From NCBI RefSeq assembly GCF_027943255.1, contig NC_072895.1:40584001-40648000 (forward strand): a DNA stretch of 64,000 nucleotides, in the 5' to 3' direction. The position numbers were made by a program, and so were the translations under genes. A model generated the notes under the pieces. It made no database searches. It was not told the DNA's origin and saw only the letters and a program-made list of their open reading frames with translations. This stretch comes from Anastrepha obliqua (taxonomy: Eukaryota > Arthropoda > Insecta > Diptera > Tephritidae). This document shows positions 11,001-21,879 of the stretch, piece after piece; the first letter of the stretch is position 1; the number at the start of each line of letters is the position of its first letter.

Positions 11001-13607
11001 AAAAAAATCGGCCGCCGTAGTCGAATGGGTTGGTGCGTAACTACCATTCGGAATTTACAGAGAGAACGCAGGTTCGAATCTCTGTGAAACACCAAAATTA
11101 AGAAAAACATTTTTCTAATAGCGGTCGCCTCTCAGCAGGCAATGGCAAACCTCCGAGTGTATTTCTGCCATGAAAAAGCTCCTCATAAAAATATCTGCCG
11201 TTCGGAGTCGGCTTGAAACTGTAGGCCCCTCCATTTGTGTGGAACAACATCAAGACGCACACCACAAATAGGAGGAGGAGCTCGGCCAAACACCCAAAAA
11301 GGGTGTACGCGCCAATTATATATATATATATAAGTTTTGAAAACTAACACTCTATAAGGCTCTCATCATGCCCACCCTAAAGTATGGCGCAGAAGCTTGG
11401 ACGAGGACAATAGACGTACGAGATAGTATTTGAAAGAAAGATTCTGCGTAAAATTTTTGTACCTTTACACGTTGGCGACGGTGAGTATCGAATAAATATT
11501 CAGCGGCTACTATCCAAATGGATACAAACGCTCCAACTCTGAAAGTATTCGATGCGGTACCAGCTGGTTATAGTAAAGGAGGAGTAAGGGCTTCTCTACG
11601 TCAAAAAGATCTGGTGGAGAAGGATTTCGCTGTTCAAGTGAAGTTTGAAAAACTGAAGTTTTGAAAGCAAGTCCCCGATATTTGGTAAAACTATTTATTT
11701 AAATTTGCTGTGAGCAATATTTTATTCAGAATAAAATGTAGAGCAAGCAATGAGTTTTCTTAAATTTGGAAACTCTTGAGAACGAGACATTGATTCGCCA
11801 TATTTTTATAAATATAAACTGTGCTCCTAACCAAAAGATAAATCTTTAGCTTCTGTTTGAAACTATTGCAAATGCCAGCTCTTATTTATTATTAATTTTT
11901 TTTTTTGTTTTTAGAAGAGGGTTTTTATTTTTGTACTAAATACAATTTATTTGAAAATTCAGGTTTCCAAAGAGTTTTTGAGTAGAATTTTTTTCTTAAT
12001 CTAGCCCATATAAATAATTTCATATGAGATAAGTACTTGTACCTATGTGTAAAATCATCTCTCCTCGAAAAAATAATCTAATGAGAGAATAATATGTATA
12101 CACATTTTATTAATTTTTTTATCAAAAAAATTTAGAAATGGAAATATTTTCTTGTTTCAAGGAATTTTTTTACTATGAGTATTTTTTAGTTATTGAGAAT
12201 TATTAATTGATTGACGAAAGGGTAATTTTTGACTCGCGAAATTAAATATTTGTCCACATATTTCGTGTTTCACATTAATTTAATCCATATTTTTCAAAAC
12301 ATGCTATTATTTAAAAACCAACGACTTGCGTGCTACATCCATGCATACATATGTGAAATGCAACGTTTCTCAATCCTGCTTTCAATATTGTATTTAATTA
12401 AATATCTTGTTTGGCCACCAATCATAGTTTTATTTTTATTCAAACAGTTGTTTAAACTATTTATTTTTCCTCATTATTATTATAGGCGGACCTCGAAATG
12501 GCCATACGTCAAATGCTATTCAACGAAATACCTAAAGTACATGAGATACACGGCGAGCAATTGTTGGCACTACAGCGTATACTTGGCGTACTGCAACGTT
12601 ATCATCCACTTGGTCCACAAGGCAACGAGGTCATTCGGCGTCTCCATGAATATGTACTGAATGCTAATGAATCGGTTAACGGCGGCGACTTTCAAACCAT
12701 GTTGGAACATTTGAATAAAACTCTCGGTCCAATATTCTCTTCAAATCACTTTGTCGGTTGTGTAAGCTCTCAGCATAATAAGCGTGGCTACACCTGTTCG
12801 CTTTGGACAATCTTCCATTATTTTACTGTACAGGCAGCGCGTCTTGAAATCAGTAATGATCCGCTGGAAGTATTAACGGCCATACATGGTTATGTGAAAT
12901 ACTTTTTCGGCTGTACGCATTGCTCAGAGCATTTCCAGGTAAGTCAGTGCATTGAACAAAGGGTTAAAATACACGTAGTAATAAAGTAACGTAAACACAT
13001 ACATACCTACATAAATTACATATGGCTATGTATGAATAATTAGTTTTGAAGGTTGTCAACAGCTGTGCACTGAAATGAGTCCCGGAATCGTTTTAAACTG
13101 ATAAGTATTGATTCAGGTTTTGTTTTTTTTTTTTTGCAAAAGATTTTTACAAAGTTAATTACTTGCTGGTAGCGTATTTAAAGACGAAATTGAAAAAAAT
13201 CGCTGATACATAGTAAAAAGCTACTATATCAGCAATAAGTTTCACTAGAAACATATCGACACTTACAAATTAAAAACAAACAATTAAGGGGGAACACCAC
13301 TGTGAACGCGTGAAAATTAAGTGATTTTCATGATTTTTTTTTTTAATTAGGGATGATTATTTGAGGATCGGACAAATTATAATTTATTTAACATATATTC
13401 AACTATACTGACACAAATTTTTATAAAAAAAATATTAAAAATTATAATTGATATTAATATAAATGCAATGACGTCATAAAAAACTGATGCACCCTGGTGG
13501 CCACGACACAGCGCTGAAAAATCATCTGAAAGCAAAAAACCAAAAAAATTCTTAATCTATACATCAAAGGCTATCATTGTACGTGGCGGTTTCTTTTTTA
13601 TTTCTTT

Positions 13608-13638
<31 letters not shown>

Positions 13639-16600
13639 GAGAAAATAGTGCAGATGCAAAAGGAGTTTATGTTTTTACCCTTTTTTTGTTTTCGAAAGGC
13701 TTGAAAAAATATAAATTTTCGGAATTTTAAACAACGGCTATGTACGACTGTAGCCAATACATGTACAAAAAAAAAATTAAAATCGGTTCATAAGTCTTCG
13801 ATAAATCGAGGCCACCGTGTTCAGAAAAGTCGTTGAGAAAAACGCGTTTAAAGTTTTCATTGGCCGTTGTAACTCACTACCTGCACTTATTGCATTGGGT
13901 ATAACTTCGTCAATTTTCAAAATTTTAAGTTAAAAATTTTTTTTACATATTTTTAAATATATCTACTTTAAGGAAATGCAAAAAAATTTAGGTATACACG
14001 CACGATAAAGTGGGATTTCTAATTTTTATGTTTTCCGCTATTTATGCTTTATTCGTACTCTTCATGACATGAAGTCGCAGAAGATGAACGAATGCAGCTT
14101 GAGTCAAACTCTAGAACAAATGGGAACCGTAAATAATGATAATTTTTCTAATTTCAACAAACTAATCCATCGGAAGGAGAAATGATGTTTTCATAAGGAG
14201 TACACCAACATAGCCCTTGTTACAGGGACTACCTTCAGCTGCATTAATTTTTATTTTTGTTAAGTTATGAAAAAACTCAAATTATTTGCTGAGATTTATT
14301 TATTATTTGAAGGTAAAAGTTATTTTTTGACTTCATTTTTTTGCATTCATTTTTATTTTTGTTAAGTTATAAAAAAACTCAAATTATTTGCTGAGATTTA
14401 TTTATTATTTGAAAGTAAAAAATAAAAACCTGAGTTTTATCTTTGCTTAAAAAAAGTTGATTAGAATTGTGCTTATCATTATTATTATTATTGTCATCTT
14501 CATTATTTTTATAATATTATTATCGTTATAAATATTATATTTTAACACTATTTTATTTAATAATAAAGTTCGTAGTCGTTACGGGCTCGGGTTGCAAATA
14601 AACAGCCATGATTATTTAAACATACATATTCTGCATACAAACAAACATTTGTTTACACATTTGGCTGCTTTTCTACCCACATTAATGTTTACGTAATTTT
14701 TACTTTTCTCGAATTTTTTTTTTTTCATGCCACTGTCTCTTCTTAACTTAGGTATACAGCTGTTGTCAGCTAATTAGAAACGCTCCCTTTTGATAAACGC
14801 TTGATGAGCATAATATTAAACTGTTTAAATTTACCGTTATTTTTTCTCTTAAAATCATTTGCATTGCTTTTGTTACTCTATTTACTACCCAATGCGCCTA
14901 GTTTTGTAGTTGTGAAATTGAAGTACCGTTAATATTATCCAACGCAGTGCATGGGTTACTTAGTTCAAGGTAAATAAACTGAGACGACTAATTAGAAACA
15001 GTTGTTCAATGGAAGCATATTCGGCAAGTTGTGTTATTTTAATAGTAATATAATCGACTTTTTGGTGTGTATATATTTTAAATTGGTTGTTTAAAAGCAA
15101 CTAAAATATTCGTCTTCAAGATGTGTAATGGGAAAAAGCAGCAGCTGTACACCTGCCCTGCGGAGCTCCATTTTTGACCTTCGTAAAGCTGGAAAGTCGT
15201 ACAGTGAAATTTCTAAGCAAGTCAAATGCTCAAAAACGCTTTTTAACGCCTTAAAGCATATCCAACTTTTTAAGACTGTTGACAATGTTCCACGTAAGAA
15301 AAGGCCCCGGAAAACTTCAGCAGAAATTGACCGCAAGATAGCAATCATCTCCAAAAGAGACCCAAAAAAGACTTTCACTGACATCCAACGGGAAATTCAT
15401 GATCAATACAATTTCGAAATATCCAAGAGGATAATTGCTCGGCGTCTGGTCGAATCTGGACTGCATGGCAGAGCAGCGCGCAAGAAGCCCCTTCTAACCA
15501 AGATACAAAGGAGACAGCGAGTAGTCTTTGCGAGATTCCATTGGTCATGGACTCCAAATCAATGGAAATATATCGTTTGGAGCGATGAAACCAAGATAAA
15601 TCGCATAGGCCAAGATGGTAGAAGTTAGGTTCGACGGCCTCAACCAACCAAGAATTCAATCCTCGCTACGTTTCACGGGTAGTGAAGCATTGTGGAGGAT
15701 CACTCATGGTGTGGGGATGTTTCTGGTGGAATGGTGTTGGCCCAATCCATAGGATTGATGGAATTTTAAATAAGGAGAAATACGTCGATATACTAAAAAA
15801 TGTAATGTTGCCGTGGGTTGAGGAAAATTTGCCTGTTATATGGAAATTTCAACAGGATAATGATCCAAAGCACACGGCAAACTTGACGAAACAGTTTTTC
15901 GACGAAAATTCCATCAATGTTTTGGAATGGCCATCATCCAGTCCGGACTTAAACCCAATAGAGCATCTCTGGGGTGACGTTAAAAAAGCCGTAAGTGCCG
16001 AAAATATCCCAAATATGGATGCCCTTTTTGCCGAAGTAAAAACAGCATGGCAAGCAATACCTGTGGCGCGCTGTCAGAATCTCATTACATCAATGCGCAA
16101 TCGATGTGGGGCAGTGTTGAAGCAAAAGGGTTATGGAACCAAATACTAACATAATCTTTATGTTGATCTGATAATACATTACTGTTTCTAATTAGTTGCC
16201 CTATCCAAATCGTGCATTTCACATGCTTTAAAAAAATATATATATATTTAATAAAGAATTGGGATAAAATTGTTTTCCACCAGTTTTTAAGTTTATCATA
16301 TGTTTAAATAAAGTTGGCAACAAGTTATGAAAATACGTGTTTAAAAGGAAAATGGAAAATTTATTTTGAAATGAGTGTCGTTTCTAATTAGCTGTCAACA
16401 GCTGTATGTTGTGGGAAAGAATTATTTAGTTCATTCAGCGAATCAGAGCTCCATCTTCACGGTTTTTTTTTTTTTTTTTGATACTTTAGTTCATTGAACT
16501 TGTATGTATAGGGTGTTTTTTTAACTGCATGAGAACTATCGATATCCATAACTATGGTTGGACACCTCAGAATGGCAAACTGTGTTGACATTTCTGTTCA

Positions 16601-19600
16601 GCACGTCGTTTGACAAGTCATCATAAATCGCTTAACGCCAAAATAACGCTTCCAAATTAAAGAAATTTACTATGAAAAAATAAATATGTTGGCAAAGCTC
16701 GGCCCTTATTTCTTTCGAAATGAGAAAGGAGCTACCGTTACAGCGAATGGCGAACGCTATCGAGCCATGCTGACTGAATTTTTGTTTCCAAATATTAATC
16801 AGTTAAACATCGACGACATTTGGTTCCATACATTCAACGAGCTTAACAATTGAGTTATTGCAATATTCAAGCCACCATACGAACAAAATTGGACTGATCG
16901 AACGGACTATGAAACTCGTAGCCGCGGCCGAATATTGGACTCAAAAAATAAATTCCACGAAATATCGGCCAAATTATAATAAAAAAATACATCCAATATT
17001 TTTGTTCTTTATTATCATTTAAAAGTTCTAAAACTCTTAAAAAACACCTGATATATAAGTATAAACGACTGTATGTTTCCCTATGATCGATTTTTACGTG
17101 TTTTTTTTTTCAATTATCCGCACATTTATAATTTTCATAATATAAAAGCGTATTTCTGTTTGTTACAATGTTCGCTACATTTACTTATAGAAAGTAACGA
17201 TATATTTCTGGCTGGTGCTTACCTGACAGTCCTTGAGCAGATGAGAATCCCGGGTTTTCCGATAACATAGAAAATAAACGTAATTTTGCTTAGGTAGAAA
17301 GACCTCTTTGTATGATATATTTCGTTCCTCTTCCCGAAAAAAGGTAGCTCAATGTGCACTATCCTCGCCTGATGTCTTTTGATAAGACGATCGAATTGAA
17401 GATGCATTTAGAACCAAAAAATTACAATACGTTGTTTTCGTTGTTGTAATAACATAAAACATTCTCCATACGTGTTTGGGTAATTAATGTTACTGTAAGG
17501 CCAGTCCTTTGGCGGTTATAGAAATAGACTCGTTAACGTAAATTGTGTGTTTCAGGTTTCCACGCTCGGCAATATCGATTATGAGGCTTTGCTTATAATT
17601 CCACTTGATAAATCGTGATAATCAATAGGCTATATAGCCTTGGAGGAAACCTCCTTATTGTAATTTCTGCAAAATATCGCGACCCTGATGCCACCTAGCG
17701 AGCTCATTATTATCTTTTATTACATCGTTATCGAGATCTGAGTTATGCTGGAAACTTCAAGTTAAAAAATTTGTGCTGATCAGGCAAGATTGAACCAACC
17801 AACTTAATGAAATTAACGGGGGGGTTTTATTGAAAACTATATTGCAACGGAACCTTTTGAACATTTCTTCTTTACCAGTTTTCAAAAGGTCGGTTTTTAC
17901 AAAAGAACGAATTTTGGAGCATCCTAATACATACACACCTGCATACTTATATAAAGCGTTTTTCAGTAAGAGCGCTTCAACTTTTTTTTTGAATAAAACA
18001 CAAACGGTTTGACTTTTTTAACAATTTTTTTTTTTATTATCGAGTTTAAACATATACATTTAAGTATGAAATTCGATTTCTTGCAATCGTTGCTCAAGTA
18101 TGTAGCGTTCCATGATGAAATGTATACTAATGAAGTTTACAAATGACAAGCGAAAAATAAAAAATATTGCGTCGTTCGCTCTCCCTATCGGAAAAAAGTT
18201 GAAGCGCACCTATTGAAAAACGCTTTATATGCAAGTATATTTCCAATACTTAAAACGATTTATTGTACAGTCCCTGCGCTACCTAAAGCCCGATTTCAAT
18301 AACCAGTTAATAATGATAATGAATGATAATTTATTATTATTATTATTTTTATTAATAGGTCTATGGATAAGTTCGTGCGGTTTTACAACAGATGGCGTAA
18401 CTTGATTATTATTCCATCGATCCACATTTCCAAACATTCATTGGAGAGCTACTGTCGTAAGGCACAAACGTCAGTATAAGTTTTTTATTTGAAGCGTAAA
18501 CAACAATATTTTTACCACACTTGAAAATGTCGAATTTCGTGCCAAATAATGTGTTTTTGCGGGGAATTCTTCTTCATTATTTTAATATGAAGAAAAAAGC
18601 AGCCGAAAGTCATCGTATCTTGGTGGAAGTTTATGGTGAGCATGCTCTAGCTGAGCGAACGTGCCAGAAGTGGTTTGCACGCTTTAAAAGTGGTGATTTT
18701 GGCTTGGAAGACGAAGAACGCGAGGGTGCGCCGCCAAAGTTCATGGATACCGAATTGGAGGAATTGCTCGATCAAGATCCGGCTCAAACGCAAGAAGAGG
18801 TTGCAAAAACTTTGGGAGTTGATCAATCAACCATTTCCAAACGTTTAAAAGCCATGGGAATGATCCGAAATTCAAATTTCGAAAAAAAAACCGCACGAAC
18901 TTATTCATAGACCTATTAGTTTTTCGTGATAATATAAAAAATAAGAAATATTTGTGTTATTGGCGTTGTAGGTGTAGGTGCAGGCGATAGAAGAGAAGTT
19001 TTGCAGTTACACCTCAACTGATTTGCTTATTGGATAGTTTTGTCAGTAAGAGCTGGACCGCAGACAACAAATACGGATATTAGCTGACTTGATACTAGGA
19101 AATAATTATTTATTTGAAAAAAAAACTCTTAAATTACAATTTCTTAAACTGTTCCGAAATGTCAGAACAATTAATGTGATTTCGAACGCGTTAGTGCAAA
19201 CTAGCAAATGCATCCAGCCTTTCTTGTTCTTCTCTTTAAAATTTTGATTATTTTTCATTCGCAATAGATATTAACTGTCCTTTCTCGGCAATTTTGCTAT
19301 CGAAAATTCCTGAAATTATGAGAATTAAGTCTAATAGTTAATCCGCATTAGTTGCCTTAATTCCTGAGATAATTCCGACTTAAGCTATTAACGCCGTCGT
19401 CTGTCTAGGCTATTACATGGCTGCACTTACATAGAAGGGAGGGACACCTTTTATATTCATTTTGATTCCTTGTTCAATGCTAGTGAATGTACTTTTTTAT
19501 CTATAATATTATTAACTGATGCACACTAATCACTTATATGCAATTCCCGCAGGCCATGGCAACTCGTCGGAAAATTTGGAACGTACCCAGCAAAGATGAA

Positions 19601-20029
19601 GCCGTGCTCTGGTTGTGGGCCGCACACAATGAAGTAAATAATCGGTTAGCTGGTGATGACACTGAGGATCCTCAATTTGCCAAAATACAATTTCCCAGCG
19701 AATCAAGTTGTCATCAGTGCCGCAGAAGTGATCAAAGTAAAACTGACGTCAACTGGGATAAGGATGCCGTACTCAGTTTCCTTAAAAATATACACAATCC
19801 CGGCTTTGTCAGCCGTTACGGTATCGACAACGAAGCTGTGTTGCAGCCATCGCTGGATAAGTTGCGCCAAAAACGCAGGGTCGGTAATGTGTTCTCCGAA
19901 ATGGACATGCGCATGGGTATGTTGTTGTATGGGTTCTGTGTCATCATGATGGTTGTTGCATTCAAACTATTCGCCATTAAAGGTTATCGCAAAAGGCCAT
20001 ATATGCATGACGCGCTCGGAAAAGTCTAA
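8057..20029 (+). CDS. Qsox1: Quiescin sulfhydryl oxidase (three exons)
   Basis: FAD-linked sulfhydryl oxidase that introduces disulfides into secretory proteins in the ER/Golgi or outside the cell, passing electrons to oxygen. Exons are 8057-9028, 12486-12938 and 19553-20029, all joined in phase 0 at GT-AG sites, giving 633 residues, close to what I recall for Drosophila Qsox1. Exon 1 encodes a signal peptide (hydrophobic residues 10-27) and a thioredoxin domain with the redox motif CGHC at 78-81. Exon 2 is the Erv/ALR domain (RGYTCSLWTIFHYF, then CTHCSEHF near 466-473). Exon 3 carries the distal CHQC pair near residue 528 and a C-terminal transmembrane helix (LLYGFCVIMMVVAFKLF). Introns of 3.5 and 6.6 kb are filled with transposons. 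A poly(A) signal AATAAA lies at 20297. Orthology is well supported; only the extent of the UTRs is unknown. Confidence 0.95.
10570..10611 (+). repeat. Short LINE-end repeat, copy 2 (5' end only)
   Basis: In Qsox1 intron 1 the string GGCAGTAGGTTCTACGTAAC followed by CGGAACTACCCAAGGAT matches the start of the LINE-end repeat family. It also matches the LINE at 5095-5160 read on the minus strand (GGCAGCCGGTTCTACGTTAC). It is followed by A-rich DNA. Confidence 0.5.
11009..11332 (+). mobile_element. tRNA-derived SINE, copy 2 (most complete)
   Basis: This is the fullest copy, in Qsox1 intron 1. The head GGCCGCCGTAG leads into an A-box (TAGTCGAATGGG, 11017-11028) and a B-box (GGTTCGAATCT, 11071-11081). 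These are spaced as in a tRNA gene but without a foldable intact tRNA. A roughly 230-base body follows with the family phrase GGCAATGGCAAACCTCCGAG and a 3' end of AAGGGTGTACGCGCCAATTA running into a TA-dinucleotide tail. The minus-strand open frame over it (11098-11289) is incidental. Confidence 0.85.
11341..11660 (+). pseudogene. Reverse-transcriptase C-terminal fragment of a LINE
   Basis: The plus strand reads TLYKALIMPTLKYGAEAWT, then after a frameshift FERKILRKIF, then GDGEYRIN. This order is characteristic of the thumb and connection region of non-LTR reverse transcriptases (compare the familiar LIRPVLTYGSETW / FERKILRKI pattern). The fragment directly abuts the TA tail of the SINE. No open frame remains. 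Confidence 0.6.
12939..14756. other. Qsox1 intron 2, left part: AT-rich, low complexity
   Basis: Intronic. It contains long T runs (notably 13609-13638), a short tandem duplication (14241-14420, listed separately) and an anonymous stretch at 13280-13980. That stretch carries the phrase CGCGTTTAAAGTTTT, which recurs inverted near 22.35 kb. No gene is seen. Confidence 0.5.
14241..14420. repeat. Two-copy tandem duplication, about 102-bp period
   Basis: The block starting GCATTAATTTTTATTTTTG at 14241 is repeated starting GCATTCATTTTTATTTTTG at 14343. The shared core runs through CTCAAATTATTTGCTGAG and TTTATTTATTATTTGAA. The units differ at only a few positions, so the duplication is fairly recent. 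Confidence 0.75.
14757..16404 (+). mobile_element. Tc1-type DNA transposon with inner and outer terminal repeats
   Basis: A 1648-bp element bounded by inverted repeats (CAGCTGTTGTCAGCTAATTA at the left, its near-perfect reverse complement at the right) and flanked by TA dinucleotides at 14755 and 16405. A second, inner pair sharing CTAATTAGAAACAG lies at 14986-15001 and 16182-16199, giving the IR/DR arrangement known from several Tc1-like elements such as Sleeping Beauty, Minos and Bari. Between them is a broken transposase. It sits in Qsox1 intron 2, same strand as the gene. Confidence 0.9.
15128..16149 (+). pseudogene. Tc1-type transposase, inactivated
   Basis: The N-terminal half (15128-15628) carries the paired HTH DNA-binding region (LRKAGKSYSEISKQVKCSK; GRAARKKPLLT) and the first catalytic Asp (YIVWSDETKI). 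The second half (15682-16149 and some codons upstream) carries the second Asp (QQDNDPKHTANL) and the third acidic residue (SSPDLNPIEHLWGD), a DD34E-like signature. The halves are separated by an in-frame TAG where the family usually has tryptophan, plus a frameshift about 40-50 bases later. Otherwise the sequence is well preserved, so inactivation looks recent. Confidence 0.9.
16510..17049 (+). mobile_element. Truncated mariner/Tc1-superfamily remnant
   Basis: This starts GGGTGTTTTTTTAACTGC and ends with the matching inverse AAAACACCTGAT, a short terminal repeat pair. Inside, from 16686, is a 55-codon piece of transposase (LGPYFFRNEKGATVTANGER, then NIDDIWFHTFNELNN) that resembles the region just before the second catalytic Asp. 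The catalytic part itself is lost. A non-autonomous, internally deleted element. Confidence 0.6.
17429..17514 (-). repeat. Short LINE-end repeat, copy 3
   Basis: Plus-strand order is GTTGTTGTAATAACATAAA, then ACATTCTCCATACGTG, then AGGCCAGTCCTTTGGCGG. This matches the family as seen at 44.34 kb (GTTGTTATTGTAGCAGCATA..CATTCCCCATACATG..CAGTCCTTGGCCG). Its tail end, read on the minus strand, is TACAACAACG. Diverged copy. Confidence 0.5.
18356..18915 (+). mobile_element. Internally deleted mariner element
   Basis: Terminal inverted repeats GGTCTATGGATAAGTTCGTG (left) and, inverted, GGTCTATGAATAAGTTCGTG (right) continue into CGGTTTT on both sides and are flanked by TA. The 550-bp interior keeps only the start of a transposase gene. 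The deletion joins the end of the DNA-binding domain directly to the 3' terminal repeat, removing all catalytic residues. The element lies in Qsox1 intron 2. Confidence 0.85.
18527..18910 (+). pseudogene. Mariner transposase DNA-binding domain stub
   Basis: From ATG at 18527 (the longer frame starts at TTG) the open frame gives 127 residues. It has a first HTH (FNMKKKAAESHRILVEVYGE, TCQKWFARFKSGDFGLED) and a second HTH (TQEEVAKTLGVDQSTISKRL). It then stops in the 3' terminal repeat shortly after KAMGMIRN. No catalytic DDD residues remain. The intact reading frame could still encode a DNA-binding fragment if expressed, but no promoter evidence is visible. Confidence 0.75.
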
Positions 20030-21198
20030 CATAGCACCATGGAGATGTCAAGTAATAATAATAATAATAATAGAAAACGCAGTGAAAATGACAAAGTTTC
20101 ACCATTATGTGAAACAGAGTGATACATGAGACGAAAACTTGTTTTTTACAAGACAAAGACAAGGACTCTCAATTAAGATTCCATTTATAGTGTAATATGT
20201 ATATAATGATGTGAAGATTATGGCTTGAGCATAGACTTGAGGTGTAAGCATTTGAGCATTTCAAAAGAAATCGAAAGTAACTATTTTTAAAAGCAAAATA
20301 AATTCTAAAATTATTGTTGATCAATTACGTTGCTTAATATACATATTTACAATGAATACAAAAATTCTCAATACTGTAATTCCAATGATGTTAGTTAGCT
20401 ATACATATGTACATTTATACAAGCCTTCCATACATAATATTGTATATTTTTAAGAAATGAGCGATTGTTGTAACGAACCCACAGAAATTACATACATTTA
20501 TGGTATATTATAAGCAACTGCACCTACAACAAATTTTTATTACTTTTTTTACTCTGACACGCGACACGACAAACATAAATATATATGTACGAGTATGTAC
20601 GAGTGTTTATGGAAACAAGTAGCATTTTCTTTATGCCAATTTGTGATCCGTAATATAAAATCTAGTTTATGATTGCAAAGTCAAATAAACCGAGCAGCTG
20701 ATAATTTGCTATTGTGATGCACATCGGACTCATTATATTAATAGATTTATTTGTAAATAAATAGAATAAAAACATCATTGAATCTCTCTTTAATTCCACA
20801 CCCAAACAAAGAAGACACATTTGAGCTGTGGCAGTAAATTGATAAGATAAGCTTTTGTTGTACGAGTTTGTTTGCTGTTATTGAAAGTGTAAGCGTGTAA
20901 AACACACATCCGGGGCATGTCCACATTGTAGTAACAAGACAATGAAATCGCTACCGAGATGTAAGATGTAGTGAAACAACAAATGCAAGCAACCATTCAC
21001 AGATAACATTGCTAAATTTAATTATTAACAATGAACACATAATAAAACTGCAGGCCATCGCAAATGTAAACAAGTCGTTACCATAGACTACGGTACAATA
21101 CAAAAACGAATTTCAAAATTTTTGTTTTTGGAAATTTCGTTTTTTTAGCCATGTGGTTATAATTTCGTGATATGGAGTTTGGTATGTACATATATATA
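20030..21198. other. Qsox1 3' flank
   Basis: The 3' untranslated region of Qsox1 begins here. A short AAT repeat lies near 20055-20075 and AATAAA at 20297-20302 is a plausible cleavage signal. The rest to 21198 is AT-rich and without a recognisable gene. Confidence 0.5.
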
Positions 21199-21638
21199 TT
21201 AGGTTAGGGAAAAAGAAATACATTATTTTTTGCGAATGGTTTAAAAGTGTTTTATGGTCGAAATTTAGTTCCTGGACTGTGTTATTGCCATGCCGGTCAA
21301 GTTCGATTATTTCTGTGATTTTAACGACATTTTCTTTAACAACAAAAATGCCTGAAAGGCATTGATGAAACCAAAATTGCCCCTAATTAGCTGTTACAGT
21401 ATCGGCACCATAAACACTATTCACAATTTCAGGCCCGGCTTGCATTTTCGTCTTTATCGAATTTTCCATTGTTAACTTCCTGTAACTCACAACTGAATAG
21501 AACAAACAAAAAACAGCAAACAAATTTTTTTAATGTGAAATGTCACCTTGACAACGAGTATAAACTTTATAACTCTAACACTTTAAACACTACAGCCATT
21601 TACTAAAAAAATAATGGATTTCTTTTTCCCCAAACTAA
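21199..21638 (-). mobile_element. Non-autonomous mariner element (440 bp)
   Basis: Terminal inverted repeats TTAGGTTAGGGAAAAAGAAA and, inverted at the right, TTAGTTTGGGGAAAAAGAAA, with a TA at each side (21197-21198 and 21639-21640). On the minus strand the interior encodes a decayed mariner DNA-binding region (VYGADTVTAN, then a stop, QFWFH, VVKENVVKITEIIELDR). Everything downstream is deleted. The family differs from the mariner at 18.4 kb in both termini and protein. Confidence 0.85.
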
Positions 21639-21648
21639 TATATCTGAT

Positions 21649-21864
21649 GGCGGCCGCCGTAGCCGAATGGATTGGTGCATGACTACCATTCGGAATTCGC
21701 AGAGAGAACGTTGGTTCGAATCTCGGCGAAACACCAAAATTAAGAAAAACATTTTTCTAATAGCGGTCGCCCCTCGGTAGGCAATGGCAAACCTCCGAGT
21801 GTATTTTTGCCATGAAAAAGCTCCTTATAAAAATATCTGCCGTTCGGAGTCGGCTGCCGAATCC
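21649..21864 (+). mobile_element. tRNA-derived SINE, copy 3 (left arm of a head-to-head pair)
   Basis: Begins GGCGGCCGCCGTAGCCGAAT, with an A-box at about 21660-21671 and a B-box GGTTCGAATCT at 21713-21723. The body is as in the 11.0 kb copy (AATAGCGGTCGCCCCTCGG, CAAACCTCCGAGTG). It breaks off at CCGTTCGGAGTCGGCT and is followed within about 20 bases by an inverted, more decayed copy. Confidence 0.85.
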
Positions 21865-21879
21865 GAATAACAGATGACA

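Noticed and set aside
11017..11081. Possible tRNA gene at the SINE head
   Set aside because: A and B boxes are present, but the flanking arms do not pair as a tRNA cloverleaf and the same head is followed by the same body in other copies, so it is a SINE.
12229..12660. 143-codon plus-strand frame overlapping Qsox1 exon 2
   Set aside because: Runs from intron into the exon in a different frame from the conserved Erv-domain translation. The acceptor at 12484-12485 and frame continuity with exon 1 favour the Qsox1 model.
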